Assembly (NCBI GenBank): GCA_018715175.1
Contig: DVME01000093.1
Coordinates: 1-32,194, forward strand
Origin: Candidatus Limiplasma stercoravium
Lineage (GTDB): Bacteria > Bacillota > Clostridia > Christensenellales > Aristaeellaceae
Direction: 5' to 3'
Length of the DNA: 32,194 nt
Positions 24,459-32,159 of this stretch are shown in pieces. The notes beneath the pieces were generated by a model. That model made no database searches. It was not told where the DNA came from and worked only from the letters and a program-made list of their open reading frames with translations. Each line of letters opens with the position of its first letter. Position 1 is the stretch's first letter. Position numbers and translations under genes: made by a program.

Positions 24459-25355
24459 ATGCTGGACAAAAGCAAGGTTCGCCTGGCCATCGCGCCCATT
24501 GGCTGGACCAACGACGACCTGCCCGACCTGGGCGGGGAAAACACCTTTGAGCAATGCGTGAGCGAAATGGCCCTGGCGGGCTTTACGGGCAGCGAAATCG
24601 GCAACAAGTACCCCCAGGACGTCTCCGTGCTGCGCCACAAGCTGGAGGTGCGGGGTTTGCAAATTTGCAACGCCTGGTTTTCCACGCTCTTTACCTCCCA
24701 GCCCTACGAGGTGACGGTGCGAAACTTCATCGCCCACCGCGACCGCCTGCGCGCCCTGGGCGCCCGGGTGATCGGCGCCAGCGAGCAGGGCAATTCCATC
24801 CAGGGAAAGGACGTAAACATCTTCGGCCCGGACAAGCCCGTCTACACGCCGCAGCAATGGGAGCTCATCGCCCGCGGCTACAACGAGCTGGGCCGCCTGG
24901 CCCGCGAGGTGGGCATGACGCTGTGCTGCCACCATCACATGGGCACCGGCGTGCAGACCGAGGACGAGATCGACCGCTTCCTGGCCCTGACCGACCCGGA
25001 GCTGGTGTTTCTCCTGTTTGACTCCGGGCATTTGACCTTTGCCGGCGTGGATCCCGTGCCTGTATTGCAAAAATACATCGGCCGCACGCGCCACGTACAC
25101 CTCAAGGACGTGCGCCTCCCGGTGCGCGACCAGGCGCGGCGCGAGGGCTGGAGCTTCCTGACCGCGGTGCGCAACGGCGTGTTCACCGTGCCCGGCGACG
25201 GCGACGTGGATTTCGCGCCCCTGTTTGACATCCTGGAAAAGAGCGGGTACGAGGGCTGGGTGGTCGTCGAGGCCGAGCAGGATCCCGCCAAGGCCAATCC
25301 TTTCGAGTACGCGCTCAAGGCACGGCGCTACATCGCCGAAAAAACCGGCCTGTAA
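24459..25355 (+). CDS. iolE: Myo-inosose-2 dehydratase (IolE)
   Basis: Dehydrates scyllo-inosose to the dione used by IolD. 298 residues in the TIM-barrel (AP endonuclease 2) family. The IolE-type opening [25 protein letters not shown] is present, together with [31 protein letters not shown] and the closing [13 protein letters not shown] 24459 follows AAAAGGAGCTGAGCGCA. It completes the inositol pathway in order iolJ-C-A-G-B-D-E. It is followed after 31 bases by a gene that is not part of the known pathway. Confidence 0.94.
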   Translation: MLDKSKVRLAIAPIGWTNDDLPDLGGENTFEQCVSEMALAGFTGSEIGNKYPQDVSVLRHKLEVRGLQICNAWFSTLFTSQPYEVTVRNFIAHRDRLRALGARVIGASEQGNSIQGKDVNIFGPDKPVYTPQQWELIARGYNELGRLAREVGMTLCCHHHMGTGVQTEDEIDRFLALTDPELVFLLFDSGHLTFAGVDPVPVLQKYIGRTRHVHLKDVRLPVRDQARREGWSFLTAVRNGVFTVPGDGDVDFAPLFDILEKSGYEGWVVVEAEQDPAKANPFEYALKARRYIAEKTGL

Positions 25356-25386
25356 GCGGCCGCATTTGGAAAGGAGCGGTGTTTGC

Positions 25387-26049
25387 ATGGAAGATCGCAC
25401 GGCGGCATTGCGCTATCTGCCCATCCTCCACTTCGACCGGGCGGAAACCATTCCGCTTCGGGCCGTGGGCTACGCGGTGCTGAGGCGCAGCGGCGCCAGC
25501 CCTTCCTTCCGGCGCTATCTTGCCGTCCCGGAAGGGCTGGTGGTGGAGTATCAATACTATTGGGATTACGACATCCAGCACATGTACGACCTGGAGCACA
25601 TCTGGGTATACGTGAACGCGCAGGGACAGGTATACCACGCCGAGGGCAGTTTTCACGGCCGGTACATGAACCTTTTGGTTCCGGGCATCGCGGGAGCCCT
25701 GCCGCCCGAGAACGGGCATGTGCATGCCTTCTGCCAGCCGGGAAAACACGCCTTTTTGCCCGCGGGCGCGCTGTTTGGGCTTTTGCCCGACTGGAAGGAA
25801 TGCTGCAACGACCTGTCCGGCGGCGATGTGCTGGTAGGCGGGCCGTTCCTGGGGCGGTACTTTCCCACGCCCGGCGAAAACGCGCGCAGCCGGCGCTACA
25901 TCCGCCGCCATCTGGCCTTTGCGCCCACGCTGGACTTTGCGCCCCTGCCCACGCCCGAGGAAGCGGTGATGCCCTGGGAAGCGCTGTACGCGGCCATTCC
26001 CGGCTGGATTGCGCAGGAATGCGCGCGGCTGAAGGAGGACGAGCCATGA
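25387..26049 (+). CDS. Unrecognised protein of the iol operon, 220 residues
   Basis: I do not recognise this family. The protein is soluble, with no signal peptide or membrane segment. Its central part (about residues 55-100) is unusually rich in aromatic residues and contains YYWDYDIQHMYDLEHIWVYV followed by a short GQVYHAEGSFHGRYMN. The H-x2-D-x-EH spacing and the later His-containing NGHVHAFCQPGKHAF could be a metal or sugar site. ATG 25387 has GGAAAGGAGCGGTGTTTGC upstream, 31 bases after iolE. Its TGA overlaps the ATG of the alpha-mannosidase gene (ATGA), so the two products are probably made together in equal amounts. A role in handling the GH38 substrate or an inositol derivative is a guess from position only. 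Confidence 0.72.
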   Translation: MEDRTAALRYLPILHFDRAETIPLRAVGYAVLRRSGASPSFRRYLAVPEGLVVEYQYYWDYDIQHMYDLEHIWVYVNAQGQVYHAEGSFHGRYMNLLVPGIAGALPPENGHVHAFCQPGKHAFLPAGALFGLLPDWKECCNDLSGGDVLVGGPFLGRYFPTPGENARSRRYIRRHLAFAPTLDFAPLPTPEEAVMPWEALYAAIPGWIAQECARLKEDEP

Positions 26050-29012
26050 TTGACCTGGGGCGCCAGCTTGAAAACCGCCTGCGCGCCTGGCGCGAGGAAC
26101 TGCCCAACCACCTGTACCATCCGGTGGCGGATCTCGCGTTTGAAGGCTTTGTGACGCGCCAACGCCTGCCGCTGCGCGAGGCGGCCAGGCGTCCCCGCGC
26201 GCCCTTTGCCCCCGGCGACACCTGGGGCGGGAAATGGGAATACGGTTGGTTTTTTACCACGCTGCCGGCCTTTTCGGGCCGGCTGGCGCTGTTTTCGGGC
26301 GTGGGCGGCGAGCAGCTGGTCTACCTCAACGGCCAGCCCGTGGGTGCGGTGGACCGGGAGCATCCCTACGTGACGGTGGACGCCTCCGGCGGCGAAATCG
26401 CCGTGGAAAGCTACGCCGGCCACGGGCCAAGGCTGGAGAACATTGGGCCCTGTCCGCCGGATCGTCCGGCCCTGCCGCCCACGCCCGCGGCCCAATGCAC
26501 CGTGCGCGCCTCGCGCCTCTGCGCCGTGGATGAAACGGCTTACCAGCTTTGGGTGGACGTGGAAGTGCTGTGGGATCTGCTGCGCGTGCTGCCCGACAAC
26601 AGCCTACGCGCGCAGCGCGTGGCCGACGCGCTGGACGCCTTTACGCGCGTTGTGGATTTGGAAGCGCCGCGGCCCGACTTTGCCGCCGGGCGGGAGGCGC
26701 TGCGCGGCGCGCTTTCATGCGTCAACGGCTCCAGCGCGCCCCTGATGCACCTGATCGGGCAAAGCCACATCGACCTGATGTGGCTGTGGCCCGCGGAGGA
26801 AACCCGCCGCAAAATCGCGCGCACGCTCTCTACGCAGCTGTCGCTCATGGAGGCGTATCCCGAATACCGCTTTCTCCTGTGCGAGCCGGCGCTGCTGGAG
26901 TGGCTCCAGGAGGATCATCCCCAGACGTACGCGCGGGTGCTGGACGCCGTAAGCCAGGGCCGCATGCTGCCCGACGGCGCGTTCTACGTGGAGTGCGACT
27001 GCAACCTCCCCTCCGGCGAAAGCCTTATCCGCCAGCTCACGCTCGGGCGCGAGTGGTTCCGCCGCGAATGCGGCGTGGACAGCATGGTGGCGTGGCAGCC
27101 GGACACGTTTGGGTTTTCGGCGGCGTTGCCGCAGATTTTGCGCGGGTGCGGGGTGCGCTATTTCGCCACGCAAAAACTCCTGCGCCAGGATCCCGAATGC
27201 CAGCCCTTCCCCTACCAGAACTTCCTATGGGAAGGCTTGGACGGCTCCACGGTGCTTTCGCACATGTTCTTTCGCAGCAATTGCTATCCCTGCCCTTCGG
27301 AGCTGCACCGGCGCTGGGAGCGCGACCGGGTGCAGAAGCGGGACATCAGCGGCATGCTGTTTCCCTTCGGCCACGGCGACGGCGGCGGCGGGGCCACGCG
27401 CGACATGCTGGAAGCCGTGCGGCGGCTGGAAGACCTGGAAGGCGTCCCGCGCACGCGCTACGCCAGCCTTCGGTCGTTTTTTGAAGGCTTGGGCGAAGTA
27501 AACAACCGCTGGGTGGGCGAGCTGTACCTGGCCTGGCACCGGGGCTGCTACACGGCCCAGCGCAAAACCAAGGCCCTGGCGCGGCGGCTGGAGCAGGCGC
27601 TGGGGGAAGCCGAGGCGCTGCTGGCGCTGACGGACGGCGGCGCGGCGGACGTGCGCCCGGCGTGGAAAACCCTGCTTTTGCATCAGTTTCACGACGTGAT
27701 GGGCGGGGTGGGCATCGCGCGGGTGCATCAGGAGGCGGAGGCCGCGCTTTCACAGGCGGCCGCCGGCCTGCAGCCCCTGCTGCAACGCCTGCGCGCGCGC
27801 TTTTACGGCATCCGGCCCGCGCAGGACGCCTGGACGCTGGTCAATCCCTTGCCGGTCGAGCGGCGCGAATGGGTCGCCCTGCCCGACGGCCGGGAGGTTT
27901 TTGCGCGCCTGGGGCCGCTGGAAGCCCTCAACGCCCCGCAAGAGCCGGGGCCGGAGGGCGTGTGCGCCCGGGAGGACGCGGACGGGTTTGCGTTGGACAA
28001 CGGCCTGCTGCGCCTGCGCGTGGATCGTGAGGGACGCATCGTATCGCTGGCGCGGGAGGGCATGGAATGGGTGGCTCAAGGCGGGGCCCTCAACGACTGG
28101 CGGCTGTACCAGGACGTCAACCCCTCCTACGACGCCTGGGAGCTCAGCCGCACCTATGAGCGCTGCGAACTGCCCAGCGCCTTTGCCGCCCGCGCAAGCC
28201 TGGCGCGCGCGGACGGCCATGCGGCCGAAATCGTCGTGGAGCGCACGTTTGGCCAAAGCGTCGCCACCCAGCGTATCCTCCTGCGCGCCGGCAGCCCGCG
28301 CGTGGATTTCATCACGCGGGTGGACTGGCGCGAACGTCACCGGCTGCTCAAGGTGTGGTTTTGCACCAACCTTCAATCCGACGAGCTGCTCAGCGAAACG
28401 CAATTCGGCTATGTCGGCCGGCCGGCCCACGCCTCGCATCCCTTCGCGGCGGATCGCTACGAGGTCTGCCAGCACCGTTTCAGCGCCTTATGCGAGGAAG
28501 GGCGCGGATTGGCCCTGCTCAACGACGGCTGCTACGGCATCGGCCCCGGGCGCGGCGCGATGTCGCTGACGCTGCTGCGCGCGCCGCTGGTGCCCGACGA
28601 CACCTGCGACCGCGGCGTGCACGACATCGCCTACGCGCTCTATCCCTTCGCCGTACCCTTCGCGCAGGCGCGGGTCGCCGAGGCAGCGGCCTGCCTTAAC
28701 CAGCCCGTCGCCGTGCTGCCGGGCCGGTGCAGCGGCGCCGAAACGCCCCGCGTAACCGGGCGGGGCGCAATACTGGAAACCCTCAAGCCCGCCGACGACG
28801 GCGACGGGATGATTCTTCGCCTGTACGAAAGCTTGCGCCTGACCGAAACCGCCACGCTCCGCCTGCCCTGGCCGGCAGAGGTCACGCCGGTCAGCCTGGA
28901 CGAGCGCGAGACGCTGGGCGAGCCTTCCCTGGGGCGCGAGCACACGGTGGCGCTGGGGCCGTTCAAAATCGTTACCCTGCGAGTCAAGCGGATTAGCGAA
29001 GCGGCGCGATGA
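26046..29012 (+). CDS. GH38 alpha-mannosidase
   Basis: Intracellular alpha-mannosidase of family GH38, 988 residues, no signal peptide. A beta-rich N-terminal region precedes the catalytic barrel. That barrel holds GQSHIDLMWLWP (His241, Asp243, zinc ligands) and WQPDTFGFS with nucleophile candidate Asp353, then the HQFHDVMGGVGIARVH segment (546-561). A long beta-sandwich C-terminal half follows. ATG 26046 overlaps the stop of the 220-residue gene. Retaining GH38 enzymes hydrolyse alpha-1,2/3/6-mannosides. Its place at the end of the inositol operon is uncommon and suggests that a mannosylated compound yields inositol, or that both are co-induced. A 10-bp hairpin surrounds the stop codon. Confidence 0.92.
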   Translation: MIDLGRQLENRLRAWREELPNHLYHPVADLAFEGFVTRQRLPLREAARRPRAPFAPGDTWGGKWEYGWFFTTLPAFSGRLALFSGVGGEQLVYLNGQPVGAVDREHPYVTVDASGGEIAVESYAGHGPRLENIGPCPPDRPALPPTPAAQCTVRASRLCAVDETAYQLWVDVEVLWDLLRVLPDNSLRAQRVADALDAFTRVVDLEAPRPDFAAGREALRGALSCVNGSSAPLMHLIGQSHIDLMWLWPAEETRRKIARTLSTQLSLMEAYPEYRFLLCEPALLEWLQEDHPQTYARVLDAVSQGRMLPDGAFYVECDCNLPSGESLIRQLTLGREWFRRECGVDSMVAWQPDTFGFSAALPQILRGCGVRYFATQKLLRQDPECQPFPYQNFLWEGLDGSTVLSHMFFRSNCYPCPSELHRRWERDRVQKRDISGMLFPFGHGDGGGGATRDMLEAVRRLEDLEGVPRTRYASLRSFFEGLGEVNNRWVGELYLAWHRGCYTAQRKTKALARRLEQALGEAEALLALTDGGAADVRPAWKTLLLHQFHDVMGGVGIARVHQEAEAALSQAAAGLQPLLQRLRARFYGIRPAQDAWTLVNPLPVERREWVALPDGREVFARLGPLEALNAPQEPGPEGVCAREDADGFALDNGLLRLRVDREGRIVSLAREGMEWVAQGGALNDWRLYQDVNPSYDAWELSRTYERCELPSAFAARASLARADGHAAEIVVERTFGQSVATQRILLRAGSPRVDFITRVDWRERHRLLKVWFCTNLQSDELLSETQFGYVGRPAHASHPFAADRYEVCQHRFSALCEEGRGLALLNDGCYGIGPGRGAMSLTLLRAPLVPDDTCDRGVHDIAYALYPFAVPFAQARVAEAAACLNQPVAVLPGRCSGAETPRVTGRGAILETLKPADDGDGMILRLYESLRLTETATLRLPWPAEVTPVSLDERETLGEPSLGREHTVALGPFKIVTLRVKRISEAAR

Positions 29013-29022
29013 GCGCCGCTTC
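28998..29022. terminator. Hairpin at the end of the iol/mannosidase operon
   Basis: GAAGCGGCGC (28998-29007) pairs with GCGCCGCTTC (29013-29022), a perfect 10-bp stem whose loop contains the TGA stop of the mannosidase gene. The following ATTATCTTTA is a weak T-tract on the plus strand. It may serve both convergent transcripts. Confidence 0.6.
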
Positions 29023-29029
29023 ATTATCT

Positions 29030-29839
29030 TTACGGGACGCGCTGCCACAGCACCTGATAGGTCTGCCCGTCGCGGCCCGCAACCGGACGGTAGGACGCGC
29101 CGGGCGGCGCATCGCCCAAAACCGCGTAGGCCACTCGCTTGACCCGCGCGTCCTCCTGCCAGTAGCCCACGTACAGCCCTTCCTTGGCGCGAACGAAGCG
29201 CCAGCCCGGAAGGTCGAAGGGCGCGCAGGGCATGCCCTTGGCAAACAGCGGCGCCAGCGTTGAAAAGGCAGGCGGCCAAGCCAAGCCGGGCAAGCGTTCC
29301 GCCGGTTCCGGGGACGCAGCGAGGGGCAGCGCAAAGGCGCAGGTCGGTTCGGCCTGGGGTTCAGGCTCGGCCTGCGGTTCAGGCTCGGCCTGGGGTTCAG
29401 GCTCGGCTTGCGGTTCAGGCTCGGCCTGGGGTTCGGGTTCGGCCTGGGGCTGGGGCGGCGGTGCGGGTTCCAAGCGGCGGCACAGCGCCAGCACCGCGCC
29501 GCGCATGGACTCCACGTCCTGGGCGCCGCCGCACAGCCCCAAAAGCAGCGGCGCCGGCCGGGTTGCACCGTCCAGCACCGCAATGGCGCGCACGCGCGAC
29601 AACGGCCAGGCAAGCCGCGCCGACACCGTGCATTCCCCCCGGGCGTTTACCTCCGCGGCGCCCAGCTCCCGCGCCGCGCCCGCACCGTCCAGCGCATAGG
29701 CGCGGCCTTGGGCCGCGCGCAGCCCCCGCGCCTGAACCAACGCCTCCACGCCGTCCTGCGCAGCCTCCAGCCGCGCATGTCCGCTCGCGTGCGCAGTCAT
29801 GGGTTTGAGCATCACCAGCCGGCGGCGTATGGCTTCCAT
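29030..29839 (-). CDS. Unknown protein with QAEPEP repeat linker
   Basis: 269 residues, not recognised. No signal peptide or membrane segment. An N-terminal block (1-125) begins MEAIRRRLVMLKPMTAHASG and looks beta-rich. A linker (about 128-165) contains about six QAEPEP units, giving an extended, acidic, proline-rich spacer. The C-terminal block of about 90 residues has CAPFDLPGWRFVRAKEGLYVGYWQE and ends in WQRVP; its pattern suggests a small beta domain. ATG 29839 follows AAGGAGGCCCGCCC. It lies 54 bases after the secreted 189-residue gene on the same strand and may share its transcript. The two-domain plus rigid-linker layout would suit a surface, spore or scaffold protein; this is inference. 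Confidence 0.72.
   Translation of the reverse strand: MEAIRRRLVMLKPMTAHASGHARLEAAQDGVEALVQARGLRAAQGRAYALDGAGAARELGAAEVNARGECTVSARLAWPLSRVRAIAVLDGATRPAPLLLGLCGGAQDVESMRGAVLALCRRLEPAPPPQPQAEPEPQAEPEPQAEPEPQAEPEPQAEPEPQAEPTCAFALPLAASPEPAERLPGLAWPPAFSTLAPLFAKGMPCAPFDLPGWRFVRAKEGLYVGYWQEDARVKRVAYAVLGDAPPGASYRPVAGRDGQTYQVLWQRVP
29346..29453. repeat. Six tandem 18-base units coding for the QAEPEP linker
   Basis: Six copies of an 18-base unit, forward form GGCTCGGCCTGGGGTTCA, at 29346, 29364, 29382, 29400, 29418 and 29436. Units differ by one or two bases, with alternating GGGG/GCGG in the middle suggesting a 36-base higher-order duplication. Length is a multiple of three, so copy-number change keeps the frame. 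Confidence 0.9.
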
Positions 29840-29893
29840 GGGCGGGCCTCCTTCTCCGTTTGGGGAGAGGATATGCGCCCAAGCGCCGCCGCA

Positions 29894-30463
29894 TTACCCT
29901 TGCAGGCCGCCCTCTTTGTTCTCCATCTGTCCTACGCCCAGGGAAAGCTGCAGCGTGACGCTCTGCTCCAAACGCCAGCACGTCAGCGTGTAGGCGTCCA
30001 GCGTCTGGGTATAGGTGTCGCTTAGCGCCAGGCCGTCATTGACGCTTTCCACCAGCGCGTACCGCGACGCAGGCTCCGCCTGGGCGCTCATGGCCATCAG
30101 CAGAGCGTAGCTGTGGTAGCCCGCTTCCTCGAAAAGCTCGTATTGGCTATCGCCATAGGCCATGTCCAGCGGCGCCGTCAGCGTGATTTGGCATTGCTCC
30201 ACGTTCGTGGCGGCCCCATCCAGGCGCACGCTCGCGCTGAGCATCTCGTTGCCGGCTTGGTAAACCAGGCGGCCCTGCTCGTCCCACTCCTGGGTAAAGG
30301 TCAGCGGCAGCAAGTAGCCGCCCACATTTTGATTGATAAAGCTCAGGTTTTCGGCATAGCGCTGGCTGAACTGCTCGTAGGTGGAGACGGTTTCCTGCGC
30401 CTGCGCCGCCAGCGGCAGGCCCATGACGGCCCACAGCGCCGCCAGGCATATCAGACGTTTCAT
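29894..30463 (-). CDS. Secreted protein of unknown function, 189 residues
   Basis: Not recognised. A clear signal peptide (MKRLICLAALWAVMGLPLAAQA, likely cut before QETV near residue 22) and no lipobox suggest release across the membrane. The mature part has YEQFSQRYAENLSFIN followed by alternating strands with acidic residues and a Cys near each end, without an obvious enzyme motif. ATG 30463 is chosen over an upstream in-frame ATG because AAGGAGGGAACGCC stands before it and the signal peptide begins there. A promoter at 30502-30531 fits a leader of about 30 bases. The next gene downstream, with the QAEPEP linker, probably follows in the same transcript. Confidence 0.75.
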   Translation of the reverse strand: MKRLICLAALWAVMGLPLAAQAQETVSTYEQFSQRYAENLSFINQNVGGYLLPLTFTQEWDEQGRLVYQAGNEMLSASVRLDGAATNVEQCQITLTAPLDMAYGDSQYELFEEAGYHSYALLMAMSAQAEPASRYALVESVNDGLALSDTYTQTLDAYTLTCWRLEQSVTLQLSLGVGQMENKEGGLQG

Positions 30464-30501
30464 GGCGTTCCCTCCTTGACCAAACCGGCGATCCGTCTTT
30501 G

Positions 30502-30531
30502 AGCATACCACATCCGGCGGTATTTTTTCAA
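30502..30531 (-). promoter_or_regulatory. Promoter for the secreted-protein gene
   Basis: Minus-strand TTGAAA (30531-30526), 18-base spacer, TATGCT (30507-30502), about 39 bases before the ATG at 30463. It is divergent from the Wzz-like gene promoter in the same 176-base gap; apart from the two promoters I see no further element in that gap. Confidence 0.65.
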
Positions 30532-30569
30532 GTTATGGTTTGGTTTTACAGCTGTTACGCCCGGATTTC

Positions 30570-30599
30570 TTGACAGTTTATCCCGAAGTTTGTTACAAT
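30570..30599 (+). promoter_or_regulatory. Promoter for the Wzz-like gene
   Basis: Perfect TTGACA (30570-30575), 18-base spacer, TACAAT (30594-30599). The start would be near 30606, with the ribosome site AAGGGAGGGAAGGGCAGC just before ATG 30640. Confidence 0.78.
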
Positions 30600-30639
30600 A
30601 AAATGAAGTGATTTTACATTTAAGGGAGGGAAGGGCAGC

Positions 30640-32061
30640 ATGGCTTATCAGCCGCCCACCATAGAAGACGCGCGCACGACCATTGATCTGAAAGACTTGT
30701 TTGCCTATTTGCTGGTTCGATGGAAATCTTTGGCCGCCATGGTATTGGCGGCGGTTTTGGCCTTGGTGGGCCTCACCTTTTTGCAGGCCGAGCCCACCGC
30801 GCCGCTGGACGCCGCAAGCGAAGCCGTCCGCGCCGCGGGCGTCACCCTGGACGACCTCAGCGCCATGGAAACCGCCGCCGCAGCCACCGAGGAATACCGG
30901 CGGCAATTGGCGTACCAGAACGACTCCCTGCTTATGCGGCTGGATCCGGACGCGCTTTACGAGGGCGAACTGCACTACTACCTGGTCGCCGGGGGCGACG
31001 TGCGCATGCTGGGCACGTTTCTTTCGGGAATCGTGGACGACGCCGCGCTGTTGGACGAATTGGGAGCGGTCTTAGGCGGGCTGGAGCCGCGCTATGTGCG
31101 CGAGCTGCTATCCGCGGGCCTGTCGGTGGACGAAGCCGACGCCTATGGCATCCTTGCGGAGGAATACCGGCGCGGGGCCATGCTTCAATTTCAGGTTTTG
31201 GCGCCCGAGGAAGCCTCGTGCGCTTCGCTGCTGGACGTGATTCAAGCCTATGTCAAGCGGCTGCAAGCGGAAAACGCCGCGCTGTTTGAAGGTTCGCAAC
31301 TCAATCTGTACAAGCGCGCCGAGATCCTCACCAACGACCCCGGGGTGAGAACCTCCCAACAGAATGCGCAGACGGCCCTCAACGAGAATTTGTCGAGCGC
31401 TTCCTCGGTCATCAACGGATTTTCAGAGAAAAAACTGGATTTCTACAATGAGGTATTCCTGGCCGGGCTTTTGCCCGACGGCGATCTGCTGTCATGGTAC
31501 CATGGCATTCCCGAGTCCCCGGAAAGCCTTCCCAAGCGCGTGATTCTGGGCGTATTGCTAGGCGGCGTCCTGTGGCTGGGGCTGTGGTTCCTGCGGTTTT
31601 ACACGGATCCGCGGCTGCGCAGCCTGGAAGTCATCACCCATGGCTACCGCCTGACGCTGGTGGCGCGGCTGACGGAGGAGCGGCGCAAGCCGCACGGTTT
31701 GAACGCGCTGGCGCGGCGCCTCGTTACTTCCGGCCTGCCCCCGGCTTGCGACATCTCCTATGCGGGCGCGCTGCTGGCGCTTTTGAACCGCCCGTCCGTG
31801 GCCGTGTGCGCCGACTGGCAGGACGGCAAGCTGGCGGCGTTGGCCGAGGCGCTGGCTGCGGCCTGCCCCGGCGCTTTTGCCGCGGACCTGATGCAAAACA
31901 GCGAAGAAGCGCTGCGGCAGGTCAAGGCCGCCGGAAACGTCGTGTTTATGGTGCATGAGGGCGCAACCACGCACGCGCAGCTGCGGCGCGAGCTGGAGCT
32001 GTGCGGTTTTCAGGAAATCGAAGCGCTGGGTTTTGTCAGCGTCGAAGACGGCAAGCGCTGA
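30640..32061 (+). CDS. Wzz/CapA-like polysaccharide co-polymerase with degenerate kinase-like tail
   Basis: 473-residue membrane protein. A short cytoplasmic head with IDLKDLFAYLLVRWKSL, typical of Wzz/chain-length proteins, leads into membrane segment 1 (about 31-49). Residues 50-295 form a large extracytoplasmic, helix-rich domain with ETAAAATEEYRRQLAYQ. Membrane segment 2 is at about 299-320. A C-terminal cytoplasmic region of about 150 residues follows. In the tail RPSVAVCADWQDGKLAALAEALAAA lies where a tyrosine kinase (BY-kinase) would have its P-loop, but GKS/T is absent, and VVFMVHEGATTHAQLRRELELCGF resembles the later kinase strands. It would thus be a non-ATP-binding relic or regulatory fold. 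Wzz-family assignment rests on topology and head motif; no polysaccharide genes are seen in the window, and the gene ends 133 bases before its edge. Confidence 0.72.
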   Translation: MAYQPPTIEDARTTIDLKDLFAYLLVRWKSLAAMVLAAVLALVGLTFLQAEPTAPLDAASEAVRAAGVTLDDLSAMETAAAATEEYRRQLAYQNDSLLMRLDPDALYEGELHYYLVAGGDVRMLGTFLSGIVDDAALLDELGAVLGGLEPRYVRELLSAGLSVDEADAYGILAEEYRRGAMLQFQVLAPEEASCASLLDVIQAYVKRLQAENAALFEGSQLNLYKRAEILTNDPGVRTSQQNAQTALNENLSSASSVINGFSEKKLDFYNEVFLAGLLPDGDLLSWYHGIPESPESLPKRVILGVLLGGVLWLGLWFLRFYTDPRLRSLEVITHGYRLTLVARLTEERRKPHGLNALARRLVTSGLPPACDISYAGALLALLNRPSVAVCADWQDGKLAALAEALAAACPGAFAADLMQNSEEALRQVKAAGNVVFMVHEGATTHAQLRRELELCGFQEIEALGFVSVEDGKR

Positions 32062-32085
32062 GCGCGCGGCGTTCCTTCCTGCAAA

Positions 32086-32109
32086 AGAGCCCGCCTGACG
32101 GCGGGCTCT
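32086..32109 (+). terminator. Hairpin after the Wzz-like gene
   Basis: AGAGCCCGCC (32086-32095), loop TGAC, GGCGGGCTCT (32100-32109): perfect 10-bp stem, 24 bases after the stop codon. No T-run follows immediately, so it may be a weak terminator or RNA-end structure; an AAAAGAGCC start on the other strand would give a T-run for leftward transcription from outside the window. Confidence 0.6.
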
Positions 32110-32137
32110 CAGACTGTCAAAAAACCTTCTGGGAGGT

Positions 32138-32159
32138 TCGGAGGGCCGCAGCCCTCCGA
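32138..32159. repeat. Palindrome related to that at 11534-11559
   Basis: TCGGAGGGC (32138-32146), loop CGCA, GCCCTCCGA (32151-32159). The stretch GGAGGGCCGCAGCCCTCCG matches the opp-operon palindrome in 18 of 19 bases, differing in the loop only. Together they suggest a dispersed palindromic element or a shared processing/termination site. Confidence 0.65.

Noticed and set aside
22554-25400. Minus-strand open frame of about 950 codons opposite iolD and iolE
   Set aside because: Runs across two well-identified genes, has no domain pattern, and results from codon bias in GC-rich DNA. The same holds for the long antisense frames opposite the permeases, the lyase-like gene and iolR/iolJ.
25383-26045. 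Alpha-mannosidase gene extended upstream to about 1209 codons
   Set aside because: The extension overlaps the 220-residue gene in another frame and is low complexity; GH38 starts properly at ATG 26046 with an ATGA overlap.
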